A stretch of 64,000 nucleotides of DNA from Andalucia godoyi (Eukaryota > Discoba > Jakobea > Jakobida > Andaluciidae): contig VRVR01000001.1 of the NCBI GenBank assembly GCA_009859145.1, forward strand, positions 62,001-126,000, written 5' to 3'. Positions 52,567 to 62,149 of this stretch are shown piece by piece; position 1 is the first letter of the stretch; each line of letters starts with the position of its first letter. Both the position numbers and the translations under genes were made by a program. The notes below the pieces were generated by a model. That model saw only the letters and a list, made by a program, of their open reading frames with translations. It did not search any database and was not told the origin of the DNA.

Positions 52567-53521
52567 GTTGAACAAGAAGAATATTCCAAAGAAATCAACA
52601 CGCCACGTCGCCTTCTGAAAGCGCACTTGTGAATCTATCAATATGCAATCTTAATCTGATTTCCTGGGGGCGAAGTTTACGAGAGAATAGCAGAAACCAA
52701 CAGACATCAGCAGCAGCAGCATCACTGCACACATGCTGCAAAAAAGTTGGGGTGGCAAAGCTTTGCGAATCATGCTGCGATTTGCGAACATGAGACCTCC
52801 TTTTTATTTATATTGCCGATTCTTGCCGACGCTGGGGGTATTGGCAGACACCACTGCTCATGCTGTCAAACGCAATCGACCCGCGAAAAACCGTCTCCAG
52901 TTGTCGTTCCCCGTTTGGCGAGCGGAAATTTTTTTCACCCATTTTGGTCATGCATCTCTTGTCAAACCACATCAACTTTACAAAATCAAAATGTTCCAAG
53001 GAGCAGTTTGCAAAAAAGGGAAAAATAAAAAAGAAGAGAGAAAAACTAACGAATCACGGGGAAAAAACCGTCCTTTTTGTTCCAGTGCTGATTAGGCCGT
53101 GGGCGGCAGGGAGAGATTTAAAAAAATAATAAGAAGAATTATTTGTTGAACGAATAGCATTCCAGCTCGCGTGCTACTTTCATTGTCAGCCAGATCTTGG
53201 GTTTTTTAGACGGGAGGGTTTCTTTCTTTTCTTTTTTTTATATTACTATTTTTAATTAAAGAGACGGCTTTCAAATAGTCATTGTCCATATTGGTGCGTG
53301 TCCACTTTCTTGAGTCTTGAGGGAAACGTGCATTATACATCCGGTTATTGTGCGCTCTCCGCTCTATTCCGCTCTATTCCGCTCTATTCCCCAAAGTCCA
53401 AACAAAAAATTTCCCGAATCGTACGTCACTGCAGATCATCCTTGGTGGTTCTTTGCCTTGTTGCTCATTCTTTTCTGTGCATCCGGGGTTTTGCGTGAAG
53501 CAAAAAAAGTAGCATCAAGCC
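52567..53521. other. Divergent intergenic region between the cyclase and lipase genes
   Basis: These 955 bp hold both promoters. The region contains short A/T-rich tracts (about 53110-53150 and 53220-53260) and a triple tandem of GCTCTATTCC at 53361-53390. A 120-codon frame at 52733-53095 has basic, repetitive composition and no domain, and I do not accept it. Confidence 0.5.
53361..53390. repeat. Three perfect copies of a 10-bp unit GCTCTATTCC
   Basis: These are perfect head-to-tail copies 131 bp upstream of the lipase start codon, preceded by a partial copy (GCTCTCC). Possibly a regulatory site cluster or just slippage. Confidence 0.85.
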
Positions 53522-56350
53522 ATGTCTTCGATGCAGCGAGTTGATTCTACACCGGAAATGATTCTTCCTGGCGAATCCAACGCGCCAACGACCATTTCTC
53601 AGCAGCCAAAATCCGCTTCTCACTCATTCTCGTCTCTTTCTCCGACCACTGCTACTGCTGCTAATACTACAACTACAACTACTTCTCCTTCTTGTTCTTC
53701 TACGTCCTATTCGTACTCACAGCGGCATCAATCAAACATGGATGTGAGCCATCCGAGTTCTCCAAGCCCGACTCCGGCTTCGGGGGGAGAAGATACTTCC
53801 AAGAAGGTGTTTCAAGTCCGTGATTCGGAGCCGCCCAAAGCCCAAACGATCGTTAAGCCTGCCAAGAAGCCGATTCGCTCTTATCGGCTGCGCGATCTTG
53901 CGACGAACCCGTTTATTGTCATTCGTCGTATTTACCACTCGTACTTCCTTGTTCTCGCGGCAATCTTCTTGTTTGTCGTTGGGCTGAACTTGATGATGCA
54001 GGTGCTCTTTTCCATCTTTTTGCCCCGGGTGTCGTCGAACAGAAACTTCTTTTTCGTCGCATTTGGACTTGTTGGGCTGATTCTGCTGCTGGGATTCTTT
54101 GTGTCGTCGGTTGTTGCATCGGGCTTTCTGCTTCTGCTAGATGCTTGGACCGTGGACGAGTTTCTGTTCTATCGACGAACCATCACGTTTGACGATGGTG
54201 TGAATCAACGTCTTGCAACTTCGGGCACATTCAGAGGATACCTGGACAAGGGTCTCCAGTACTTCATATTGATTTCCTTTGATGTGCTACCGATTACAAT
54301 GTTTTTTGTCTATGTTGCGGTGGACGGCACGAGTGGCGGAACGAATGCCTTCTTTCTGACGGCTTTGGCGGTCTCCTCTGCCCACACTCTCATCTTGTGG
54401 TTCATGACATTGGTTAAGGACTACATTGATAAGGCGTTGGATCTTGTGAAAGTCTTCCGTGACCCAAAGGTTGCCGACTCTCTCGAGTCCTTCAAAAAGT
54501 CCACGTTTTTGAACAAGATATTCGGAACTGCGAATGCGAACGATATGGAGGAAGACAAGGAAATGCAAGATTCTCAAGATGTCCGCGATTCCACCGCATC
54601 GCCATCCGGCGTAGCTCCGGGCATCCCTCCATCGCCGGCGGTGCGGGAATCAACAGGACTCACGACCTCTGTGAATCCGTTGTACGGCTCGGATCAGGAA
54701 TGTGCGCCAGCTGCTCAAAAGTCGATTGCAGTCCCGCCGAACAAATCTCGTACAACCCAGCATGTTGCCGGGGCGATCAAGAGGTTCAAGCGCCATCCCG
54801 TGGAAAATGAAGGCGAAGATTTGAACATTTGTGTGGATATTGCGATGTGCTTGCAGAAGCCATCCGTTAAGATGTCGTTCCGGTTTGCCTTAATGGGAAT
54901 TGTAATTGCACTGATCGTTATTGGATTGGTGCTGGGCCCGATCACGCTTTTCCTATTTGGGGTGTTGCTGTTCTTTATTGCGTTTTTGATTTGGTTTGTG
55001 TCGTTTGTTGCCCGCAGTGCTCCGAGTGTCGGTCATGAAGACGGCAGTCCTCTGTTCCATGCAATGACTACGTTCTTCCGCAAGAATTGCGGGGTGGAGC
55101 GCTTCATGATGTTGCGATTTTGCACCATGATTTTCCTGCTCGCAGTTATGCTGTCCCTCATCATGATTTTTGGACAAATGTATGTCGCTCTGGCGATTTC
55201 ATGCATGCTGGCGGTCGCAGTTCTCATCGTGGCCGTCACCGCGTACAAGTTCCCGCACATGCTGTGGGTTGTCATCTTGGCAGAGTGTATCTTTTTCTTT
55301 GTGACGCTCACGGTGAACAACTTTGTCGTCTTTGGCGCCGTCATTGGTGGAACCTCGCTTGCACTGTGCTTCTGCACTCAGGTGTTCCTGACGCGAAAGC
55401 TAAGAACATCTTTCACGTTCCTTGCCATTGTTTTGTTTGTATTCTTAATTTTTTCGTTGCTGCTGTTCTCTCTTGGATACTATGCGTCTCTCTCTGGCCC
55501 CACCGAAGTTTCCTCAGGCTCGAAGACCTTTCTGACACCGCACAACCCGTATGAATTTTGTTCCCAAACATGGGGATCCGGACTTACGATCGTGGATTTT
55601 GCGATGTTCTCCAAGGTTGCGTACAATGCAGATGCAACATTCACTGCTGATTTCGCTGCCTGGTTCCCCAGCAACTGGACGATGATTTCGTACCAAGCGA
55701 CTTCGGATAGTGTCACGTTTTACCACTTGTACAACAATCGGACGAGCACGACCGTGTATGCAATTCGCGGTACCGCCTCTGCAATCGACGTGATTCAGGA
55801 CGTTGACATCTGGCATTCCATTGCCTTGTTCCAACTCGCTTCCTCCATTGGGCCGTCGTTCCGTCAAACATCCCTCATCGACATCATCTATTGGTCTTCG
55901 TTCGTCGAGCGATCGTTGTCGTCCTCTGAGAAACGCTATTACTTTGATCCGCTACTTGACTACATTGATGTCGTTTCTGCAACGATGACGCCATTGCAGA
56001 AAAACAACACATTCATTACTGGTCATTCTCTTGGCGGCGGTCTTGCAAAGATTGTTGGTGCTCGTCGCAATATTCCTGCAATCACCTTTTCCGCACCAGG
56101 GCTGTACTATACTTCCAAGTCGGTGGATGTGGATCTTGCTGATCTGCGAAGAATGGGAGTGACCATCGTACCCCAACGGGACGTTGTTCCTCGTGTGGAT
56201 GATCAGGCGGCAACCGTCCTTCAAATTGACTGTGATGAATCTGTGCCAACCTGCCACAAGATCACACTCACGCTGTGCCAGCTCATGAGAGCTTGTGGTG
56301 ACCCTCAAGGCCGCGGAGTCGGCGTTGATGTGTGTCCTTCAGGTTTTTAG
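53522..56350 (+). CDS. Polytopic membrane protein with C-terminal class-3 lipase domain
   Basis: The product has 942 residues. Seen: a Ser/Thr-rich cytosolic start (1-125), about eleven hydrophobic segments in three groups (about 135-300, 455-505, 530-665), a Ser/Pro-rich loop between groups (about 330-440), and a C-terminal alpha/beta-hydrolase domain from about residue 675. That domain has VYAIRGTASAIDVIQDVD (the lipase oxyanion-region motif), the nucleophile elbow TGHSLGGG with Ser836, a PQRDVVPRVD loop with Asp887, and His912 in a TCHKITL segment, so a complete Ser-Asp-His triad can be proposed. Lipase_3 domains hydrolyse acylglycerols; the substrate and membrane here are unknown. It could act on diacylglycerol like animal DAG lipases, which combine fewer TM helices with the same domain. 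No introns. Confidence 0.82.
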   Translation: MSSMQRVDSTPEMILPGESNAPTTISQQPKSASHSFSSLSPTTATAANTTTTTTSPSCSSTSYSYSQRHQSNMDVSHPSSPSPTPASGGEDTSKKVFQVRDSEPPKAQTIVKPAKKPIRSYRLRDLATNPFIVIRRIYHSYFLVLAAIFLFVVGLNLMMQVLFSIFLPRVSSNRNFFFVAFGLVGLILLLGFFVSSVVASGFLLLLDAWTVDEFLFYRRTITFDDGVNQRLATSGTFRGYLDKGLQYFILISFDVLPITMFFVYVAVDGTSGGTNAFFLTALAVSSAHTLILWFMTLVKDYIDKALDLVKVFRDPKVADSLESFKKSTFLNKIFGTANANDMEEDKEMQDSQDVRDSTASPSGVAPGIPPSPAVRESTGLTTSVNPLYGSDQECAPAAQKSIAVPPNKSRTTQHVAGAIKRFKRHPVENEGEDLNICVDIAMCLQKPSVKMSFRFALMGIVIALIVIGLVLGPITLFLFGVLLFFIAFLIWFVSFVARSAPSVGHEDGSPLFHAMTTFFRKNCGVERFMMLRFCTMIFLLAVMLSLIMIFGQMYVALAISCMLAVAVLIVAVTAYKFPHMLWVVILAECIFFFVTLTVNNFVVFGAVIGGTSLALCFCTQVFLTRKLRTSFTFLAIVLFVFLIFSLLLFSLGYYASLSGPTEVSSGSKTFLTPHNPYEFCSQTWGSGLTIVDFAMFSKVAYNADATFTADFAAWFPSNWTMISYQATSDSVTFYHLYNNRTSTTVYAIRGTASAIDVIQDVDIWHSIALFQLASSIGPSFRQTSLIDIIYWSSFVERSLSSSEKRYYFDPLLDYIDVVSATMTPLQKNNTFITGHSLGGGLAKIVGARRNIPAITFSAPGLYYTSKSVDVDLADLRRMGVTIVPQRDVVPRVDDQAATVLQIDCDESVPTCHKITLTLCQLMRACGDPQGRGVGVDVCPSGF

Positions 56351-56475
56351 GCGAAGGGGCGATTTGTTTTGGTTTGTTCTTGGGAGGCTGGAGGATTTGA
56401 AATTTAGAAAAGTTGACTGGTAATCAGTAAATGCTTCATTTCATACACGGACACGCACACACAAACATCCATCCA

Positions 56476-57312
56476 TCATGTGCATGACGAACGTACAGGG
56501 AACAATGTACACGAGCAACCTCGAGCATCCGGGAACTGTGCCATGGGGTTCCAGACGGTCTGCAGCACAAATTCTCTGCCTCTCTGAACACCACTTAAAT
56601 CGAGACCTTCCAAGATTGCAATGTGCCGACTCCACAGCATGCCGTGCGCCTTGTCCACGATGGGCGACGCGTCCTGGTGATCCATGGAGGGAGCGTCCGT
56701 TGCAACCAACACCAAATGCGGGAACGTGTCTGCCATATATTTAGCTGCTTCTGGATCAAAGTATGCATACGCGGCATCCCAGACAGCTGGGAGCGCAGCA
56801 TACGTCCTGAAGACAAGCCTGCGGACGCGATCTGCATCCAAATCCAGTTTCAACGACTGCAAGATTTCTCGCGTGATTTTCCGGCCGTCCGAACTGTCCT
56901 GCAATAATTGGCGCACGTCACACAAGATTACATCTCCGTTATAGAACGCGTCTGGAAATTGCGCAATGGGAGAATCAAGAGTAAAATGCAAAGGTTGATC
57001 GGCATGCGTCCCTTCATGTGCGTTTGTTAAAATAAACACCCTGGAAGTAACCATGCACACACCACTGCACGAAGACGACACATTTTCAAGAGAAGACACA
57101 ATTCCTAGCGTTGAAACATCAGTCGGAATGTTGAGTTCCGCACGAAGCGCCGTCTCATCCAAAACTCGGAACGACGGAGTGTGCGAAGGATACGGAAATG
57201 AGATGCGGGGTCGCGAAAGTGAACTTGTCACATTCACTCCGCTGCAAAGATCAACAAGCAGGCTCGATTCGCACGAAACAATGTGATTCAGCTTCCGTTC
57301 CCAAACAGCCAT
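56476..57312 (-). CDS. KynB-type metal-dependent formamidase / cyclase-family protein
   Basis: The family (PF04199) includes bacterial kynurenine formamidase, which hydrolyses N-formylkynurenine in tryptophan breakdown (known). The first ATG is at 57312, giving 278 residues; the frame stays open for 30 codons upstream without an ATG, so a short 5' exon is possible. Seen: VDLCSGVNVTSSLSRP at the start, the metal-binding motif NAHEGTHADQPLHF (the HxGTHxDxPxHF signature) near residue 115, a VLVATDAPSMDH strand-loop, and a late GLDLSGV segment in place of the family's GLxLxxV. Kynurenine formamidase is the best-known activity, but related members do other hydrolyses, so the substrate is uncertain. 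It converges with the lipase gene, 125 bp apart. Confidence 0.82.
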   Translation of the reverse strand: MAVWERKLNHIVSCESSLLVDLCSGVNVTSSLSRPRISFPYPSHTPSFRVLDETALRAELNIPTDVSTLGIVSSLENVSSSCSGVCMVTSRVFILTNAHEGTHADQPLHFTLDSPIAQFPDAFYNGDVILCDVRQLLQDSSDGRKITREILQSLKLDLDADRVRRLVFRTYAALPAVWDAAYAYFDPEAAKYMADTFPHLVLVATDAPSMDHQDASPIVDKAHGMLWSRHIAILEGLDLSGVQRGREFVLQTVWNPMAQFPDARGCSCTLFPVRSSCT

Positions 57313-57735
57313 TTTCTGCACCCACTGCAGCTCCTGTTCGTTCGATACAAATGGTCGCGTCGCCTGCCGGAATTGCAATTTCTGCAGCAGGATAGCTGTC
57401 ACTATTCACACAAGCCACACAAGCCACAAAGACAGTTCTTTTTCCCCAAGCTCTTCATTCTTCGGATCTGCCGTAAAATGCGCATGTCCCAGTTGTCCTT
57501 TCCACGAGAAAAAAAGAAGGAAAGCATCAATTTGCAGCACGTGATGCCAGAATCCCCCTCCCTCTACCAAAACGTTGGAACGCTGTTTTTTGCATCCTCA
57601 GAGCGTGCCATTTGCGAAAGCCGTTCAGATGAAACTTTTCCATTCTCTCTATTTTTCCCGGTTCTTCCTATTTTCTCTTCTTTCTTTGACATGTAATTCT
57701 GTACATTTCACCCATCTTTTATTCTTAAGGTCGTC
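57313..57735. other. Divergent region upstream of the formamidase and the Ser-rich gene
   Basis: A possible 5' exon of the formamidase may lie at 57313-57402, where the frame stays open on the minus strand. The rest is T-rich and pyrimidine-rich on the plus strand, presumably the leader of the gene at 57736. Nothing else can be supported. Confidence 0.4.
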
Positions 57736-60258
57736 ATGGAGTCGCAAGGTATGTATCCTTTTTGAAGTTTCTGTTCGTTCTGCTATCTGTCAAAAGCTTC
57801 GAGGAAGGAAGAAAGAAAAAAAAAAGGAAAAAAAAATTACACACGAGAATTCAACGAGTTTTGTTCTAATACGATGCATTTATCCCACCTATCCTTTCTT
57901 CTTTCTTTCCTTCTTTTCCTTCCTTCCTTGGTGCGTACTCAGCTTCCACGGTTTCAACGTATGACCAGCAAACACGGTCTGCGATCGCAGTCAAGATGCA
58001 ACAAGCACAGTATGTTGATTTTCCGTCCCTGCATTTTTCATGATGCGCAGAATTTCCTTTTTTTTCTTTTCTTTAAAAGAGAGATAGAGAGAAGAAGAAG
58101 AAGAAGAAGAAGAAGAAGCATCTGGAGGCAATGTAAGCAAATCCCAGAAAATCTAATGTTCTATGCTTTCGTTCTTGTTTCCTGCTGACATGCTGTTGGG
58201 ATCAGAAAACTATTGGAAGGTGTGACTCGATATGTTTTGAAAAGCCTTGCGTCGGATCCGCATCCTTCGGACAAGGTAAAGATGATTGTTGAAGGAATCA
58301 CGCTGTTTGTTCCTTTTGACCGCCCTCCGCAGAGTTGGGAAGACTATCAGCAGATTCTGCTGCGGCCGGATGTTCAGGACATCTTATCGCAAGTAGACCC
58401 AACAAATGTCTCGCCTCCAGTTGTCGGGAGGCTACTTCAGCTTGCAACTCGGTATGCGTATTGGCATGAAGATACAAAGCTTTCTCGATCGGCTCATTCC
58501 GTTAAGAATTACTTGCTGATTCTCAACGATGCAGTGCAGTTCTTTGCGACTAAGAACAACAGAAAATCTTCAAGCTCTCCCGTCAAATCCAGACCAGGCT
58601 CTGCAAGCCGGTCGCAAAGTGTGGACTCCGCGGGACAGCGCTTTGAGAATGGACAAGGCAATGGCCAGTCGCAACAATTTGATTTCCCACCCGAGTCTCC
58701 CACACACTCTGCAGCTACCAATTTGATAAGTGGTAGAAATCGACGTTCGCTGTCGTCTGGTGCGGACCAGCAGCAGCCTGGTTCTCCCACATCGAATGCG
58801 CATGATTCGTATGTTTCTGCGTCCAAATCTCCACTCGTTCCAAAACCGGCGTCTGAGCGTGTTGCAGATCGTGACAAAACGTCTGGGATGGTGGATCACG
58901 ACGAATCTACCTCGTACACGACAACGTGGCTGAAACATGAATTGTCGCAATCCGATGTGCCGTTCCAGCCCCGTCGCAGTTCTGCAAGTTCTTCAGGGGG
59001 CCTCGCAAGTTCTTCGTCAGCGTCTCCTTCTCCGGGCCTGCAAAGGACGTCTAGCTCGCTGGGCTCAAGCAAGAAACCGATCCTGCGGCATCAATCGTCG
59101 AATCTTTCAGTGCGTAGTGATGCATCCGGTCGCAATATTTCGTTTGCTCCGGAGCTCGAAGACTTTCCGGGATCCCCAGGTTCACGTCGAGGATCGGTGG
59201 GATCGCTGTCCTCTGTGTCTGGACGTCCGTCCTCTGCAACCGACGCGTTTCGCAATAATGGGACGAATAACTCACAGTTGCAGCATCAGGCGTTTGCTTC
59301 CTCTTTGCGAAGTGACGAGCGTGAAAATTCTTCTCCAAGCAGAAGACGAAGTGTATCGTCCAATTTTGACGACACTGCATCGGTTGCATCGGGATTCTCG
59401 GCCCTTTCGTCGTCCACAATTGGTTCAAAGGGCGCCATGCCTGCCGTGTCTGTTGCAGCCTTCCATGAGCCAATGAGGCTGGATAATTTCCTGGCACGGG
59501 CCAACAACGTTCTTTTGGCCGATGATGAAACCAGGAAAATGCTGCGGTCCCTGAAAACGCCACAATCGCAAAAACACGAAACAGAAAGGGAACCAGTCAT
59601 GGATGCTGCTCGGCATTTGGACCCAAGGATCAAAAAGAATTTTTCATCATCTGGGGACATTGTGCCAGATTTCAGAGAAATCATTCAAGGAATAGACCGC
59701 ATTCGAGAAGAGCGAATGAATACCAGTCTCAAATTTGCGACGTTACTGTCTGCGGCTCAGATGAAAGAGGAGACGATCTTGTCCGAGTTTATGGATGAGG
59801 ATCGCACAGAAGGAGAGACTGTGCAGTACGGTGAAGTCATTGAAGAAATGCGCAGTATGGGAAATGACGCTGCCAAAGTGCAGCGTGCTATTCTCGAATC
59901 TCGCGATAGAGGCCTTCGATCTCCAAAGTCGGCACATTCTCCGACTTCTGGACTAAGTCGTTCAAACAGCTTCGCGTCGAAGAATTCGCCATTGAATCGC
60001 TCGAATTCTTCTGCCTCGGGAGTTAGATCCGAGTCGCCACGATCAACGGCGTCTCCTCGAAGTTCAATTGCGTCTCCCCGAAGTACGGCGCCACCGATGA
60101 ACCAGCGTCCCGCACTACCGCAGCGCTCTTCGTCCCATGTTAATGTGCAGCCAGATCCTGCTGCGGTGGCACGTATGGCGGCAGAAATCGAAGCACTCCG
60201 TCTGAAATTGCAGTCAGAACAACAGGCTAAACAATCGTTTCAACTTCGCAATCGCTGA
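57736..60258 (+). CDS. Hypothetical Ser-rich protein, three exons with a 13-nt first coding exon
   Basis: I do not recognise the family. Exons are 57736-57748, 57943-58009 and 58206-60258, with introns of 194 and 196 nt (both GTATGT...AG). The joins restore a continuous frame and an ATG start for what would otherwise begin without Met; the product is 710 residues. Seen: a compact helical N-terminal domain (about 1-150) containing RSAIAVKMQQAQKLLEGVTR and WEDYQQILLRPDVQDIL, then a long disordered Ser/Arg/Pro-rich region. A conserved-looking helical island lies at about 440-580 (LDNFLARANNVLLADDET, DFREIIQGIDRIREERMN). SPRS-type repeats follow near residue 640, then a short C-terminal helix. 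The second intron carries a (GAA)n tract at 58090-58118. Confidence 0.72.
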
Positions 60259-60447
60259 TTCAAATTGTGCTTTCTTTTTTTTTTTTTTTTGGCTCAGTCG
60301 AGCTCCTTCCTTTTTTTAAATTATTTATTTTAAAAAAATGGTGCTCTGAATGTGGATGCAGTGATGCGTGGTAATGGTGCTGTACAATACAATTCAATTC
60401 ATTACCACACTCACATCCGCCCGGGGGAAGGGGTGCTCTTCTCTGCT

Positions 60448-61848
60448 TCACAGTGCACAGTAGTCCTTGAGCAGCTGCTCGCAGTGGACAAACGCTACAT
60501 CAAAGTCCCCTCTTTCCATTCCATGTTTCTCATAAAAATGTACGTATGCATTCGCCTGAAATGTCTCGTGTGCTTTTCCAATGACCCGCTGAAGAGGATC
60601 GACAATTGCTTGGCTATTCATGAAGCAGGAAACCATTTTCTCGTGACCGCCAAATGCATCTTCCGAGCAACGCAATTGAAGTCCACTATCCTTTCTCCAG
60701 TCGCTGAACAAAGCCTTGTCGTGGAACGGCGACGGGTCGGCAGAAGGAAGAGCGTTTCCTCTCAGCACAACAGAAACGGCAACACATCGATTTGGAAGGA
60801 TATCGGAGGAGGTGAGGCGATCACGAAACGAGACGTCCCATCGAATGTGGTTCTCGGTGCGCGCATTGCACACAACTGCCTGGTGAGAATGCTTGATCAG
60901 TTGATGCCACGTGTACGTTGAAAATTCGATGGAGTTCCTCGGCATCTGCGGAAGAAGCTTCGACGTCAACAATTTGTAGCCTGGGTGGGAACAAAGATGC
61001 GACACTGCATCGAGTATCGCTCGCGACGGACGGGTAGCGTCCGGTGCAACGCTGTACATCTGGACGACGTGGTCTGGAGACTTGACCTTTTCTCTCAATT
61101 TCGGTTCGTATCGAGAGACGTTTGCATGAAACATTGGCAGAAGCACCCCGGCCATGCTCCTTGCGATCACCTCGTTCAGCAAATCAAAAGACGGCCTCTT
61201 CTCCTTCAGCACGTGTCGACAAACCAAGTCGACTTCGTCATTCTCGAAAATCCAGACCGCATCCGAAACCGAGTCGAGATGGGAAAGAGTCAGCAAAGCA
61301 TTGAAGTTCTGCACAATAACTTCGCCCGTTTGATACGGCCAGACCACGCAATTCATAATTGTCAAATTGGGATACAAGTCCCGAACCATTTGGGCTAGGA
61401 ATGCGCCGAGTCCTGAGCCCGTTCCACCCGCAACGGAAGTCAGAATCAGCGCAGCCTGCAGCGAATCGCATGCATCCATCTCTTCGGAAATGATCTTCTC
61501 TATGTTCTCTGCACAAGAGGGCCCGTGTACATGGAATCCGAATGCCCAGTTGTTCGCGGATCCGGATTGTTTCGTGAATGCCCGGCACTTCTCATAACTC
61601 CATAGCGTCTCTGTCCTGGATTTTCCCACAACATCGACCACAACTTTCGGTTCCATGTCAATCAACACGGCGCGCGGAGTCCACTTTGCACCTGGCTTTG
61701 ACGATGCTGTTTCCGACTGGAAGAACGTATTCCGAACACTTGCAATAAACTCCGGCCCTGCCTTTTCACAAGCATTTGCCAAGGTCCTGAACAGCTCAAA
61801 TCCAACCTGATTGCCGCACTGCCCAACTTGTATCGTCACAATCGACAT
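60448..61848 (-). CDS. TUBD1: Delta-tubulin
   Basis: Delta-tubulin is needed for centriole/basal-body triplet microtubules (known). The ATG at 61848 gives 466 residues, the family length. Seen: MSIVTIQVGQCGNQVGFELF at the start (the delta-type GQCGNQ opening), ARAVLIDMEPKVV-like sequence near residue 60, NNWAFGFHVHGP, the nucleotide-binding GGTGSGLGAFLAQ loop, IWPYxTGEVIVQN-type sequence (VVWPYQTGEVIVQNFNALLT), VVLRGNALPSAD, and an ending ...QLLKDYCAL like the animal form. The match is to delta-tubulin rather than alpha, beta, gamma or epsilon. It converges with the Ser-rich gene (189 bp) and diverges from the gene at 62150. Confidence 0.96.
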   Translation of the reverse strand: MSIVTIQVGQCGNQVGFELFRTLANACEKAGPEFIASVRNTFFQSETASSKPGAKWTPRAVLIDMEPKVVVDVVGKSRTETLWSYEKCRAFTKQSGSANNWAFGFHVHGPSCAENIEKIISEEMDACDSLQAALILTSVAGGTGSGLGAFLAQMVRDLYPNLTIMNCVVWPYQTGEVIVQNFNALLTLSHLDSVSDAVWIFENDEVDLVCRHVLKEKRPSFDLLNEVIARSMAGVLLPMFHANVSRYEPKLREKVKSPDHVVQMYSVAPDATRPSRAILDAVSHLCSHPGYKLLTSKLLPQMPRNSIEFSTYTWHQLIKHSHQAVVCNARTENHIRWDVSFRDRLTSSDILPNRCVAVSVVLRGNALPSADPSPFHDKALFSDWRKDSGLQLRCSEDAFGGHEKMVSCFMNSQAIVDPLQRVIGKAHETFQANAYVHFYEKHGMERGDFDVAFVHCEQLLKDYCAL

Positions 61849-62149
61849 GTTCCCACCTCAGCAATACCTCCAATCTCCTCCGCAGGTCCAGCACGCTGTG
61901 TCCAAACCAAAATACATTGAAATAAATAATTAATTCATGTTTTAAAAAATGCGCATTTACGGCAGGAAAGCTGACTGTCGGGGAGGGGCGGAAAACCCCC
62001 GCGCGAATTGGCATTTGGCGGTAAAACTCTCCTCTCTTCGTTTTTCCCTGTTCTTCGATTTTTCGTTTTACTTCTTCGTTTTTTTAAAATTTTAAAGTTA
62101 AAAAAGAATCAAACATTTTAGAATTGAAGAGTCGATTTCAGCAAATATC
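61849..62149. other. Divergent intergenic region between TUBD1 and the CtIP-like gene
   Basis: This is AT-rich near 61910-61950 and 62080-62120, with a GC-rich patch at about 61970-62020 between. It presumably holds both promoters; no gene is seen. Confidence 0.5.

Noticed and set aside
52733-53095. 120-codon frame between the cyclase and lipase genes
   Set aside because: It starts on a marginal codon context, has a Lys-rich low-complexity end, no domain, and other frames overlap it.
53361-53390. Short tandem units considered as a CRISPR or att-like array
   Set aside because: Only three 10-bp copies with no spacers in a eukaryotic promoter region; not an array.
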